From Ktedonobacteria bacterium (GTDB lineage: Bacteria; Chloroflexota; Ktedonobacteria; Ktedonobacterales; JACDGC01): a DNA stretch of 64,000 nt. Under the pieces are notes generated by a model. It saw only the letters and a list, made by a program, of their open reading frames with translations, was not told the DNA's origin and did no database searches. Shown piece after piece: positions 17,641 through 26,852 of this stretch (within the stretch, counting starts at the first letter, position 1; each line of letters opens with the position of its first letter). A program made the position numbers and the translations under genes. The stretch lies in contig DAIDGU010000005.1 of assembly GCA_027459785.1 (NCBI GenBank), forward strand, positions 1-64,000, in the 5' to 3' direction.

Positions 17641-18747
17641 TCAATAATACATCGTGCGCGTGCGGTGGTAGGGGCGATCCTGGGCGTGCGTCTGTTGGCC
17701 GGCCAGCCACAGGCGATAGTCGATGGCGGCGGGGGCGACGGCCATGCCACGCGCGGCCAACGCGCGGCGCAGCCACTCCACACCCCAGACCGTCGCGGCA
17801 CGAATGGCGATCTCGTCCGGCGACCCCGGTGGGATGAGTTCCAGCCGGTCGATGCGCGCGGCGAGGTCCGGCGCGTAATCCAGGATGCCCAGGCGGCGCA
17901 ACAGTTGTGGCACCTTGTAATCGGCGAAGGCCGTCAGCTCGGCCAGGTTCGTGAACGCGCCCCAGCCCTGGCCCGCGAAGGCGCTGGCGATGTCGGCCAC
18001 CAGGATTTGCGCGCGCTTGAGCAACGCGACGGTCTGCGGCGGATCGCTGCCGGCGGGACCGCGCCACGTGGCCACGTCGTCGAACGAAGGGAAGTGCGCC
18101 GCGATGTGGAGCGCCAGCGCCACGGCGTCGCCTTGCGCGGCGGTGATGACGTTGGCGAACTGGCCGTCGTACTGCGCCAGCAACACCCGCCCAACCTCGC
18201 GCGCGTTCGCCAGGCGCTCCGCGAAGAGCGGGATCGGCACGGCGGTGCCATTAGCATCGGGATCAGGTTGCAGGATCGCGGCCAGCGTCGCTTCGTCCAG
18301 CCGCGCCAGATAGCCGGCGTCCCAGAGCGGCATGCCGGCTTCCACCGCGCGGCGCAGCGCCACGGCCAGCGCGTTATAGCCGTTGTACCACGTGCCGCGC
18401 CATTGCACGCGCCAGCGCGGAATGCTATCGGGGTCGGGCGGTGCGGCGGGAACCGTGCCGCGTTCCAAGGCGCGCGGCCTGGGCGATTCGCCCCAAAAGC
18501 AGAAGTTCAGCGCATCCAGCAAGGCCATCCAATTCAGCGTGCGCTCGGTGCCGTCGAAGAAGTGGATGCGTCGATCCCACCCCTCGTGCGGCCACGGTTC
18601 TGCCGCCCACACCTCCGCCACCGTCGCCACACGGTCGCCGTGCAGCACCACCTGCGGCGCGGCCAGCACCACCGGCAGCGTGGACGACAATACTCCCAGG
18701 CGATCCTGCGCGGGTGGCGCGAGATTGATAGCAGGCGGCGTGAGCAT
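17641..18747 (-). CDS. Queuosine 5'-phosphate N-glycosylase/hydrolase (Q salvage, DUF2419)
   Basis: About 368 aa. Family features: LNWMALLDALNFCFWGE near the N-terminus, GTWYNGYNALAVALRRA, LAELTAFADYKVPQLLRRLG, IRAATVWGVEWL and the C-terminal DYRLWLAGQ plus PYHRTRTMYY. The family (QNG1) releases queuine from queuosine monophosphate for tRNA reuse; a bacterial member from the Chloroflexota species Sphaerobacter thermophilus has been studied. The ATG at 18747 has AAAGGA about 10 nt upstream. Convergent with the nuclease gene; a repeat copy lies directly upstream. Confidence 0.88.
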   Translation of the reverse strand: MLTPPAINLAPPAQDRLGVLSSTLPVVLAAPQVVLHGDRVATVAEVWAAEPWPHEGWDRRIHFFDGTERTLNWMALLDALNFCFWGESPRPRALERGTVPAAPPDPDSIPRWRVQWRGTWYNGYNALAVALRRAVEAGMPLWDAGYLARLDEATLAAILQPDPDANGTAVPIPLFAERLANAREVGRVLLAQYDGQFANVITAAQGDAVALALHIAAHFPSFDDVATWRGPAGSDPPQTVALLKRAQILVADIASAFAGQGWGAFTNLAELTAFADYKVPQLLRRLGILDYAPDLAARIDRLELIPPGSPDEIAIRAATVWGVEWLRRALAARGMAVAPAAIDYRLWLAGQQTHAQDRPYHRTRTMYY

Positions 18748-18771
18748 AGGACATCGATCCTTTCTGCGATA

Positions 18772-18893
18772 GCGGGCGGTTGAAACCGCGCCTAGGGGCG
18801 TGCCGCCACGAAGTCCACCTACGTGGACTAGCTCCAGTCCGCGACGGCGGACTTCGTAGCCGAAGGCTCTTAGGCGCGGTTTCAACCGCCCGC
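18772..18893. repeat. Cloverleaf-like dispersed palindrome, copy 2
   Basis: Same outer arms as copy 1. The inner 48-bp core is the exact reverse complement of the core of copy 1: the AGTCCAC hairpin comes first, AGCTCC in the middle, the AGTCCGC hairpin second. Sits 25 bp upstream of the queuosine-salvage gene start. Confidence 0.88.
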
Positions 18894-18957
18894 TCGTTCC
18901 CCCGCCCACCGACCTCCGCCCGCTCGTTCCCCCGCCCACCGACCTCCGCCCGCCGTT
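18891..18957. repeat. 30-bp tandem repeat, two copies plus a remnant
   Basis: A unit beginning CGCTCGTTCCCCCGCCCACC at 18891 is repeated exactly at 18921, followed by a partial third unit. It abuts the end of palindrome copy 2, suggesting slippage or amplification at its edge. Confidence 0.8.
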
Positions 18958-19018
18958 CCCCCAGACATGCTACAATACAGCAGATTGACTCATCCATCAT
19001 CGCGGCTGGAGGAAGACT

Positions 19019-19918
19019 ATGACATCATTGTATCGCACCGATGCACCCGGCGACTGGGGCGTGATGCAGGCGCCAGAAGGCGGCGAGGCCGGCGCGGCGC
19101 GGCTGACCCACGCGGGGCGGCCCGACATCTTTTATCGCTATTGGCACGCCAACGCGCCCGCGACGCTGCTGATCCTGCACGGGCTGGGCGCGCACAGCGG
19201 CTGGTTCGTGGATATGGCGAACGAGATCGCCACGCGCGGCGTCAACGTGTACGCGATGGATCACCAGGGCTTCGGGCGCTCGGCGGGGGCGCGCGGTCAT
19301 GTCGTGCGCTGGCAAACGTACCTGGACGACATCGATCATATGGTGGACAAGATCGCGCAGGATCAGCCTGGCGGCAAGATCGTCGTGCTGGGCCACAGCA
19401 TGGGGGGCGTCTTCGCGGTCCATTATACGGCGGCCCACCAGGCGAAGTTGGCGGGGATGGTATTGCTCAACCCGTGGATCGGCGACACGGCGAAAGTGCC
19501 GCTGCGCCAGGTGTTGTCAATCCTGCTGGGCGGCATGCGCGGCTCGCAGGAGGTCGTCGCCCTGCAAGATCCCCAGACGACCGCAGCCATGACGAGCAAT
19601 CCCGAAGCCTCGGCTTTCTTGCTGAACGATACCTATTGGGTCTTCGCGCGCACCAAGGGCTTTTATTGGCAGATCACGCAGATGCGCGGGCGCACGCTGG
19701 CGCTCGCCGGCAAGATCACGATCCCCACGCTGGTGTTACAAGCAGAACGCGATCTTTCCGTCACCCCCAAAGATACACGCCGCGCCTACGACCGCATTCC
19801 CAGCCCGGATAAAACCTACCGAACGTATCCCGAATATGAGCACGACAGCGAGTTCCAGCCGGATCGCAAGCAGATGGACGACGACATCGCGGCGTGGGTG
19901 ACGCAGCACGCGCAGTAG
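19019..19918 (+). CDS. Monoacylglycerol lipase-like alpha/beta hydrolase
   Basis: About 299 aa, serine hydrolase of the Hydrolase_4/lysophospholipase type. Motifs: LLILHGLGAHSGWF (oxyanion), DHQGFGRSAGARGHV (characteristic of this group), nucleophile GHSMGGVFA, acid in VLQAERDLSV, and histidine in YPEYEHDSEF. GGAGGAAG precedes the ATG. Likely acts on membrane-derived monoglycerides or lysolipids. Convergent with the trehalose synthase gene. Confidence 0.85.
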   Translation: MTSLYRTDAPGDWGVMQAPEGGEAGAARLTHAGRPDIFYRYWHANAPATLLILHGLGAHSGWFVDMANEIATRGVNVYAMDHQGFGRSAGARGHVVRWQTYLDDIDHMVDKIAQDQPGGKIVVLGHSMGGVFAVHYTAAHQAKLAGMVLLNPWIGDTAKVPLRQVLSILLGGMRGSQEVVALQDPQTTAAMTSNPEASAFLLNDTYWVFARTKGFYWQITQMRGRTLALAGKITIPTLVLQAERDLSVTPKDTRRAYDRIPSPDKTYRTYPEYEHDSEFQPDRKQMDDDIAAWVTQHAQ

Positions 19919-19962
19919 CACGTGAGCGAGCAGTAGCGGGGGCGCTCGTCGCCCGTCGTCAC

Positions 19963-21579
19963 CTACCCGCTGGCGGAGGTCACGTGCGCCGGCGCATCCG
20001 GTTGGCTGCCAGCAACGACGGGGGCCGGTGTGGGCGCAGCGGGGCGGTGGCGGGCAGGCCATTTGGCCATATGGCGGGCGTCCACGAGTTGATCTTCCAG
20101 CCAGGCGAAAACGTCATGGTCCTCCACGCGATGGCAGGCTTCCTCAGCCAGCGCCGCGCGCTCCGCCTGGGGCAGCGTCAGCGCGTGATAGAGCGCGTCC
20201 GCCGTCGCTTGCACGTCCAGCGGCGACACGCCCAGCGCCGCGCCATCGCCCAATTGCTGATATACCCCAGCCGTGCGCGAGATGACCAACACGCCTTGCT
20301 TCTCATTCACCACGGCGGCTTCTTTCGCGCCCAGGTGCATGCCGTCGATGACCGAATTCACCAGCAGCACATCGCAGACGCGCATCGCGGCCAGCGCGCG
20401 GGCCTGGTCGTTGCCCGCCACATGCACCACGGCGGGATCGTCCGGCGTTCCATACTTCGCGTTGATCTTCTGCACGAGCTTGTTGACCCGGCGCGCGTAG
20501 TCGCGGTAGCGTCGCACGCCCTCGCGGCTCGGCACCAGCATCATCACGAAGCGCACCTTGCCGCGCAGTTCCGCGTGCTGCTCCAGCAGCGTCTCGAACG
20601 CTTCCAGTCCCCGAATGATATTTTTCGTCGGTTCCAGGCGATCAACGCGCAGGATGGTCTGGCGGTCGGCGAAGTAGCGCGCGATGCCCGCGAAGCCGCT
20701 TTTCGCCGCGCGGCTGTGGGCCAGCGTGCGGATATGATCAGCATTGATGCCGATGGGATACGCCTTCACCAGCAGCCGATGGCCGTGCCAGGTGATGTAA
20801 TTCGCATCGTCCGCGCTCGTGATCGTCGCCTGGGGCTGCACCTCGGCCACGCACGCCAAAAAGTTCTTGACATCCTGCATCGTTTGCAAGCCGACGACAT
20901 TATTCGCAAGCATGCTTGCGATAATCTGCCCGTAAATCTCTTGGGGCAGCATCTGCCAGTAGCGCAGGGCCGGCCAGGGGATATGCACGAAGTGGGACTG
21001 CGTGACGCCTGGCAGCGCTTCGCGCAGCATGCCGGGGACGAGGTAGAGCTGATAGTCCTGGATCATCACGACGGCCTGGGCCTGTTCGGCGGGCGTTAAT
21101 CCCTGGATTTCCGCGACAATCGCGTCGGCCACCATGCGGTTCACGGTGACGTATCCCTCGTGCCATGCCTGGCGCTCGGCCAGCCCGAAATCGGGCGAGA
21201 GGTCGGGATGGAAGAGGTAATGTTGGGCGAACCACAGAGTACTATTGCTGATATCGTCGTAGTATAATTTATAGATACGGTCGGGAACAGCCACATAACG
21301 TGTATCCACTCGTGCCGGACCGATGCGTACAACGCGATGGGGCTTTTCCTCGAAGGCACGGCGCTCGACCTCCGTGCCAGCCACAGCGATCCAGGAAAGA
21401 TCACTGCCGGCGGCGAGCGAGACAAAGGCGGTGGCAAGGCCGCCGCTGGCCTGGCGGGCGACGAATTTGCCATCGGCGCGCTGATAAAATTGGGCCGGGC
21501 CACGATTCGCGGCGACAATCAGACGTGTGCTAGTCGCGGCATGTGTCAAGCCGGTTGGTCCATGATCTCCGTTTTGCAC
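19963..21579 (-). CDS. otsA: Trehalose-6-phosphate synthase (GT20)
   Basis: Retaining GT20 transferase expected to join UDP-glucose and glucose-6-phosphate. About 538 aa. Features: RLIVAANRGPAQF at the N-terminus, IQDYQLYLVPGML, FVHIPWPALRYWQMLP, VDRLEPTKNIIRGLEAFE, NEKQGVLVISRTAGVYQQLG and the C-terminal helix. About 40 residues of Pro/Ala-rich tail follow. The GTG at 21579 is a provisional start (GAGAG upstream). No OtsB-type phosphatase is in the window. Divergent from a GH15 gene that may act on the product. Confidence 0.9.
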   Translation of the reverse strand: MQNGDHGPTGLTHAATSTRLIVAANRGPAQFYQRADGKFVARQASGGLATAFVSLAAGSDLSWIAVAGTEVERRAFEEKPHRVVRIGPARVDTRYVAVPDRIYKLYYDDISNSTLWFAQHYLFHPDLSPDFGLAERQAWHEGYVTVNRMVADAIVAEIQGLTPAEQAQAVVMIQDYQLYLVPGMLREALPGVTQSHFVHIPWPALRYWQMLPQEIYGQIIASMLANNVVGLQTMQDVKNFLACVAEVQPQATITSADDANYITWHGHRLLVKAYPIGINADHIRTLAHSRAAKSGFAGIARYFADRQTILRVDRLEPTKNIIRGLEAFETLLEQHAELRGKVRFVMMLVPSREGVRRYRDYARRVNKLVQKINAKYGTPDDPAVVHVAGNDQARALAAMRVCDVLLVNSVIDGMHLGAKEAAVVNEKQGVLVISRTAGVYQQLGDGAALGVSPLDVQATADALYHALTLPQAERAALAEEACHRVEDHDVFAWLEDQLVDARHMAKWPARHRPAAPTPAPVVAGSQPDAPAHVTSASG

Positions 21580-21770
21580 CAGGGACGCTCTCTTTCTAGC
21601 TGCATTTGAGAAACTGGCGGTGGATATGCGTAGATTGCCCATACCAGGGCGTTACGGGGGGCGCGTCACACACGTTTTACTGTCATCACCGGCATGACAA
21701 GGGTGCGCGACGCACGCCTGCATCTCGGTTTGTTCCGCATAAACTATACCATTCCGACCAAGAAGGTGCC

Positions 21771-23699
21771 ATGGTCGAACACATCTCACTCATCTCGCCG
21801 CAATCTGCGGCACGCGGCTATTTGCCGCTCGGCAATTATAGTCTCATCGGCGATTGTCGCACCGCCGCGCTGGTGGCCAACGACGCTTCGATCGATTGGT
21901 GTTGCCTGCCGGATTTTGATTCACACGCCGCCCTCTCGCGCATCATCGGTGCGCCGCGTGGTGGCTTTCTGGCGCTGACGGAACCGACAACGGGGGAAAC
22001 TCCGCGCCCGCTCGTGCAGCATTACCAACCGGATACGGCCATTCTAGAGACGGAGATCGGCCTGGCGACGGGCCGGTTGCGTGTGGTGGACTTTATGCCC
22101 ATGCACGAGAGCGTGTCATTTGACGGCCACATTCCCGACCCGTGCATCGTGCGGCGCATCGAGGCGCTGGAAGGCGATTGTCGCTTCGCCGTGCGCTTCA
22201 AAGTCGCGCCGGACTATGGCCGCACCGATCCGCGCGTGACGACCAACGACGAGGGTGTCATCGTCACTGGCGGCTACGGCGCGGTGCTCCTCAGCTTCGC
22301 GGACACCACCCCCGAAGCGCTGCTCCTGGAACATATCATCAACGGCCCCGTCGCCAGCCTGCATACCCTGCGCGCGGGCGAACGGTTGACGCTGGTGCTG
22401 GGCTGGGCGGAGCATCCCTTTCTGGCCAGCAAACTGCGCCGCGCCTTCCGCCGCGACTGGACGCCGGAGTATGAGGCGACGCGCCGTTTTTGGCAGAACT
22501 GGAATACCGCGACGGCCTATGAAGGACCGTACCGCGAGGCCGTGGTGCGCAGCGCCATCACGCTGAAACTGCTCACCTTTGCTGAGACGGGCGCGATGGT
22601 GGCCGCGCCAACGACTTCCCTGCCGGAGCGCATCGGCGGCACGCGCAACTGGGACTATCGCTATACCTGGATCCGCGATGGCTCGCTGGCGGCGGGTGCG
22701 CTGGCCTCGCTGAGCCATCTGGACGAGGCGCGCGAGTTCATCCGCTGGGTGGAACACCGCGAACGCCGCTCGGACCGTGAACTGCGCGTGATGTATAGTA
22801 TTCGTGGCGACCGCGACCTGCCGGAATTGGAGATATTGCCGCTGGAAGGCTATTGTTCTTCTGGTCCGGTGCGCATCGGCAACGGCGCGGTTGAGCAATT
22901 GCAGATGGACATCTACGGCGAGTGGCTGGACTGCGTGGCGCGCGTGTACTTGCACCCCGACGCCCCCCCGCCGGACCGCTGGCTGTGGACACTTATCGAC
23001 GCCACCGTTACCTATGTGTGTGATCACTGGATGGACCCGGATGCCGGCATCTGGGAGATGCGCTCTGGCGCGCACCACTTCGTCTATTCCAAAGTGCTGT
23101 GTTGGGCGGCGGTCGATCGCGGTGTCGCGCTGGCTGAACGCTTCGATTGGTCGGTGGATCTGCCGCGCTGGCGGCAGGTGCGCGAAACGATTCACGCCGA
23201 CGTGTGCGCCAACGGGGTCGATCCGGTGACGGGAACCTTCAAGATCGCGTATGACTGCGATGGTCTCGACGCCGCCACCCTGATGATCCCGCTCGTCGGC
23301 TTCTTGCCGCCGCGCGACCCGCGTGTCATCGCCACGACGAACGCCATCGCCCGCGACCTGACGGACGAGCGGGGCTTCGTGTATCGCTATCGCGCCTTCG
23401 ATGACGGCGTGGGCGGCGAGGAAGGCACCTTCATCATGTGCTCCTATTGGCTGGCGGAAAATCTGGCGCTGCAAGGTCGCCGTGGCGCGGCGAATGAGCT
23501 ATTCCGGCGCATCCTGGAGCATGCCAGCCCCACCGGCCTGCTGAGCGAGATGATCGATTCCAACAGTGGCGCGCTGCTGGGCAATTATCCCCAGGCATTC
23601 TCGCACCTCGGCCTGATCCGCACCGCCCTGGTGCTGGGCCAGCACACTGAGGAGCAACGCGACCAATGGGCGCACAGCCAGCCATCCGAAGTGGCGTAG
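21771..23699 (+). CDS. GH15 glycoside hydrolase (glucoamylase/trehalase type)
   Basis: About 642 aa. N-terminal beta-sandwich begins LPLGNYSLIGDCRTAALVA; the (alpha/alpha)6 barrel carries GGTRNWDYRYTWIRDGSLAA, ILPLEGY and C-terminal TFIMCSYWLAENLALQGR with LLSEMID near the catalytic base region. GH15 enzymes cleave alpha-glucosidic bonds; actinobacterial relatives include trehalases. Being divergent from otsA favours trehalose or alpha-glucan turnover (inference). The ATG at 21771 has AGAAGG just upstream; the frame from 21606 lies in the intergenic region. Confidence 0.9.
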   Translation: MVEHISLISPQSAARGYLPLGNYSLIGDCRTAALVANDASIDWCCLPDFDSHAALSRIIGAPRGGFLALTEPTTGETPRPLVQHYQPDTAILETEIGLATGRLRVVDFMPMHESVSFDGHIPDPCIVRRIEALEGDCRFAVRFKVAPDYGRTDPRVTTNDEGVIVTGGYGAVLLSFADTTPEALLLEHIINGPVASLHTLRAGERLTLVLGWAEHPFLASKLRRAFRRDWTPEYEATRRFWQNWNTATAYEGPYREAVVRSAITLKLLTFAETGAMVAAPTTSLPERIGGTRNWDYRYTWIRDGSLAAGALASLSHLDEAREFIRWVEHRERRSDRELRVMYSIRGDRDLPELEILPLEGYCSSGPVRIGNGAVEQLQMDIYGEWLDCVARVYLHPDAPPPDRWLWTLIDATVTYVCDHWMDPDAGIWEMRSGAHHFVYSKVLCWAAVDRGVALAERFDWSVDLPRWRQVRETIHADVCANGVDPVTGTFKIAYDCDGLDAATLMIPLVGFLPPRDPRVIATTNAIARDLTDERGFVYRYRAFDDGVGGEEGTFIMCSYWLAENLALQGRRGAANELFRRILEHASPTGLLSEMIDSNSGALLGNYPQAFSHLGLIRTALVLGQHTEEQRDQWAHSQPSEVA

Positions 23700-23716
23700 A
23701 TTGGGCTTTTTGCTCC

Positions 23717-23752
23717 GGCGGACGATGCATCCCCTGCGTCGCCCGCTTTTTT
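23717..23752 (+). terminator. Rho-independent terminator after the GH15 gene
   Basis: Stem GGCGGACGA / GTCGCCCGC with a 13-nt loop followed by six T. Confidence 0.65.
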
Positions 23753-23954
23753 GTGTGGGCGCTGCGATCTGCTCAGCCTCCCAACGGCGTTCCCACTTTC
23801 CATCCCCGCTCGCAGAATGATTGAATGGATAACCAGGAGGCAGCACACCCCGTACACAAACAGGAGAAACGGGCGGGGACGTGCAGGGCGACGGCAGGGC
23901 GTGATATACTGAAAGTGCATGCCTGTATGCCTGTTGCAGTGAAAGAGAGGACCA

Positions 23955-25058
23955 GTGGTGGCCATTCGCGTCGGCTATCGCGCGCTGATCGTTGATGACG
24001 AGCGGCCCGCGTATCAACTCGCGCAATTCTTGATGCGCCCAGATCTCAATGGCAAAGTCATTCAAAGTTTCTTCATCAGCGATAAGCTCAACGAGGCATA
24101 CATTCAGGCGGAACAGAGCGATTTCATCTATATCGATCCCTTCTCCTTCGGCCTGGCGGAAGCGGTGAACTTCATCGCCGAAGTGCAGGCGCACTGGCCG
24201 GTGAAGGCGTTTACGCTCTTGCGCAGTGGTCGCCAATGGCAGAATCGCCAGCGCGACATCGAGGGGCTGGCGCTGACGCCCGCCCGCCTGCGCACGATGC
24301 TAGCCCTGGACAAAGACATGATGGGCGACGCCGCCTTCGCGCAGGCCGTGCGCAACAACATCGCCAGCATGGAGCGCGAGTTCCAGCAAGAGTTGCAGCG
24401 TACCGGCTTCGATCCGGCGCGTTCCGGCCTGGTGGACCCCGGTGTGCCACGGGTCGGCATGACGGACCCACAGCTGCCGCGCGCTGGCACCTGGTACACG
24501 GTGCCAGATTACGCCGCACCACCCCCATACCGCCCGCTGCCCGGCATGGATTATGGTGGCGCTCCCGGTTATGGTGTAGGGAACTTGGGACAACTGACGA
24601 CGGCGCAGTTGCAGGCGATGATCGAGCAGGCGGTGGCAGCGGCAGCCCGTCCTTCACCTACCCCGACGCATCCGGTGGGCGCGCCCCCCGGCACGCCGCT
24701 CCTGCCCGCGCCAGAGACGGCGCAGTGGCAGCAGATCGCGCCGCAATTGCAGCAAAACGTGACGACGCTGCAACAGAACATGAGCACATTGCAGAGCGCC
24801 GTGGCGGCGCTGCAAGGCACGCAGACGCGCGTGCAAGAGCAAGTGACCGCGACGGGGCGCGAACTGCGCGACTATAGCCGCACCACCAGCAGCATCGAGC
24901 AGCGCGTGCGCGATACGGAAACGCGCCTGCCGCGCCTGGACGAGCAGCAAGCACGCCTGCAAAAGAACCAGCGCCTCGCGCTCATCCTGGCTATCGTCGC
25001 GTTGGTGCTGGGACTTGCCGGCCTGGCATTCGGCTTGCTGGCCTACCTGCGCGGCTAA
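23955..25058 (+). CDS. Receiver-like, coiled-coil, tail-anchored protein
   Basis: About 367 aa, not a known family to me. Residues 8-95 look like a response-regulator receiver fold: ALIVDDE (D14, D15), FIYIDPFSFG (D61 at the phospho-site position), AFTLLRSG; the conserved lysine is not evident. Residues 150-240 are Pro/Gly-rich. Residues about 255-340 are Gln-rich coiled coil (LQQNVTTLQQNMSTLQSAVA). A single C-terminal membrane segment (LALILAIVALVLGLAGLAFG) ends the protein. GTG 23955 or 23958 follows AGAGAGG; TATACT at 23905 may be a -10. It precedes the GT4/GH57 pair. Confidence 0.7.
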   Translation: MVAIRVGYRALIVDDERPAYQLAQFLMRPDLNGKVIQSFFISDKLNEAYIQAEQSDFIYIDPFSFGLAEAVNFIAEVQAHWPVKAFTLLRSGRQWQNRQRDIEGLALTPARLRTMLALDKDMMGDAAFAQAVRNNIASMEREFQQELQRTGFDPARSGLVDPGVPRVGMTDPQLPRAGTWYTVPDYAAPPPYRPLPGMDYGGAPGYGVGNLGQLTTAQLQAMIEQAVAAAARPSPTPTHPVGAPPGTPLLPAPETAQWQQIAPQLQQNVTTLQQNMSTLQSAVAALQGTQTRVQEQVTATGRELRDYSRTTSSIEQRVRDTETRLPRLDEQQARLQKNQRLALILAIVALVLGLAGLAFGLLAYLRG

Positions 25059-25274
25059 CGCGGACGAGAAAATGCCGTAGGCGCATGACTATTGGCCCTA
25101 TCAAGGTTCGGTATCATAAGGATGATCACCGTCAGCACCGGTGGATTTCGGCGCGGCACGCTTTTGCGCGCGAGGTTCAGCGGCGGCATGTCGGCACGAT
25201 TTCGCGCACTGTCGTGCGCTGGGTGACTAACCAGCAAGGGATACAGTTGTGGAAAGTGGGAGGGGGTCTGCACG

Positions 25275-26594
25275 ATGACGGACGCGGCACGCGGCCACGG
25301 CATCACGCCTGACAATACGATTTTCGTTTCGTTGTGTTTCGAGGGACCAGATACGCGCTATTCGCTTGCCGGTGGGCTGGGGACGCGCGTCACCGAATTG
25401 ACCGAATCGTTGGCCCAGTTGGGCTACGAAACGCACCTGATCTTCATCGGCGATCCCAATGAGCCAGCCGAAGAGCGGCGCGTGGAGGGTCGCTTGATCT
25501 TGAAGCGCTGGTCGCAATGGATCTCACGCTATTATCCGAACGGCGTTTATGACGGCGAGGAGCATAAGCTCTACGATTATAACGAGACGGTGCCGCACCA
25601 CGTGCGCACGCAGATCGTTGAACCAGCGGTGGCGCAGGGTAAGATCGTCGTCATTCTGGGCGAAGACTGGCACACGGCGGAGGTCATCTGTCGCATCTCC
25701 GACGAGTTGCACTGGCACGGGCTGCGCGACCGCGCGCTGCTGATGTGGAACAACAACAGCCTGATGTCGATGCATCGCATCAACTGGGGCCGCTTGAATT
25801 ACGTCAGCGCCATCACGACGGTCAGCCGTTACATGAAGCACCGCATGTGGGAATGGAACATCAACCCGCTGGTGATCCCGAACGGCATCCCGCGCCGCTA
25901 TCTCGATCCGGTCGATCCGCAAGGGGTGGAGGAACTGCGCGCCAGCGTGACGGCGGGCCAACCAGACCGCCAGATGCTATTCAAGATCGGGCGCTTCGAT
26001 CCCGACAAGCGGTGGGTGATGGCGATGGAGGCGGCGGCCCGGCTGAAATATACCGGCCAGCCGATGCGGATGCTGATTCGCGGGGGCTTGGAGCCGCATG
26101 GCGGCGAGGTACTCAGTCGCGCGCGCCACCTGGGGCTGAACGTGCGCGATGTCGAAGCGCGCCGCCCGACGGTGGCCGAATGCCTGCAACTCATCCGCGA
26201 TGCTGGCGACGCGGACATCTATAATCTGCGCTTCTTCGTGCCGGAAGAGTTCGTGCGCCTGTGCTATGCCGGCGCGGACGCCGTGCTGGCCAACTCCGGT
26301 CATGAGCCGTTTGGCCTGGTGGGGCTGGAAGTCATGGCGGCGGGCGGCATCGCCTTCACTGGTTCGACCGGCGAAGATTACGTCGTCAGCTTCGAAAACG
26401 CTGTCGCGCTGGAAACCGATGATCCCGACGAGATCGTCGGCTACCTGACACATTTGGCCCGCCATCCGCAGGATCGCCAGAAGATCCGCCGCGCCGGCCA
26501 CCGCACCGCCTGCGAATTCCTCTGGGATGAGGTCATCGCTAACCTCATCGGCAAGCTGGAATACCTGGGCCGCAAACAAAGCCTGATCCTGTAG
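25275..26594 (+). CDS. GT4-type glycosyltransferase (glycogen synthase-like)
   Basis: About 439 aa, GT-B fold. N-terminal glycine loop SLAGGLGTRVTELTESLAQL; linker ITTVSRYMKHRM and VIPNGIPRRYL; donor site FKIGRFDPDKRW and the C-terminal acidic motif region LANSGHEPFGLVGLEVMAAG typical of GT4. Resembles the NDP-glucose glycosyltransferases that accompany GH57 enzymes in thermophiles and archaea. A purine-rich GGGAGGGGG site precedes the ATG. Product probably an alpha-glucan or glucosylated solute (inference). Confidence 0.85.
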   Translation: MTDAARGHGITPDNTIFVSLCFEGPDTRYSLAGGLGTRVTELTESLAQLGYETHLIFIGDPNEPAEERRVEGRLILKRWSQWISRYYPNGVYDGEEHKLYDYNETVPHHVRTQIVEPAVAQGKIVVILGEDWHTAEVICRISDELHWHGLRDRALLMWNNNSLMSMHRINWGRLNYVSAITTVSRYMKHRMWEWNINPLVIPNGIPRRYLDPVDPQGVEELRASVTAGQPDRQMLFKIGRFDPDKRWVMAMEAAARLKYTGQPMRMLIRGGLEPHGGEVLSRARHLGLNVRDVEARRPTVAECLQLIRDAGDADIYNLRFFVPEEFVRLCYAGADAVLANSGHEPFGLVGLEVMAAGGIAFTGSTGEDYVVSFENAVALETDDPDEIVGYLTHLARHPQDRQKIRRAGHRTACEFLWDEVIANLIGKLEYLGRKQSLIL

Positions 26595-26603
26595 ATGGGA
26601 CGG

Positions 26604-26775
26604 GGACACGGAGGACACGAAAAGGCCACGAAATGACGCGAGGTTGTGGGGAAGGTGCGTTTGTCACCAGAACCAGCCTGCGATTGATACGTTAGCAGCG
26701 GGTGTCGTCCCGCGTGCCATTCAGCAGTATTTCGCGTGATCTCGCGGAGTATTCGTGTCATTTCGTGTTCCGTAT
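26604..26775. repeat. CACGAA-type inverted-repeat element
   Basis: Left arm GGACACGAAAAGGCCACGAA near 26613 and right arm ending ATTCGTGTCATTTCGTG near 26750-26768 are complementary. The spacer of about 110 bp is unrelated to the other copies. Fills most of the gap between the GT4 and GH57 genes. Confidence 0.75.
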
Positions 26776-26852
26776 CTCCCTGGCAAATATGCCAGCACAA
26801 CCCTCCTGGGCAAGGACGCGCCCATAGTTTTTGTGATAAGGAAACGATCGCC

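Noticed and set aside
18780-19022. Small frames inside the cloverleaf repeat (peptides with WTSWRHA-like text)
   Set aside because: They occur wherever the repeat occurs and change with core orientation; repeat translation, not genes.
22116-23474. 452-codon frame antisense to the GH15 gene
   Set aside because: Shadow frame without domain features or a ribosome-binding site.
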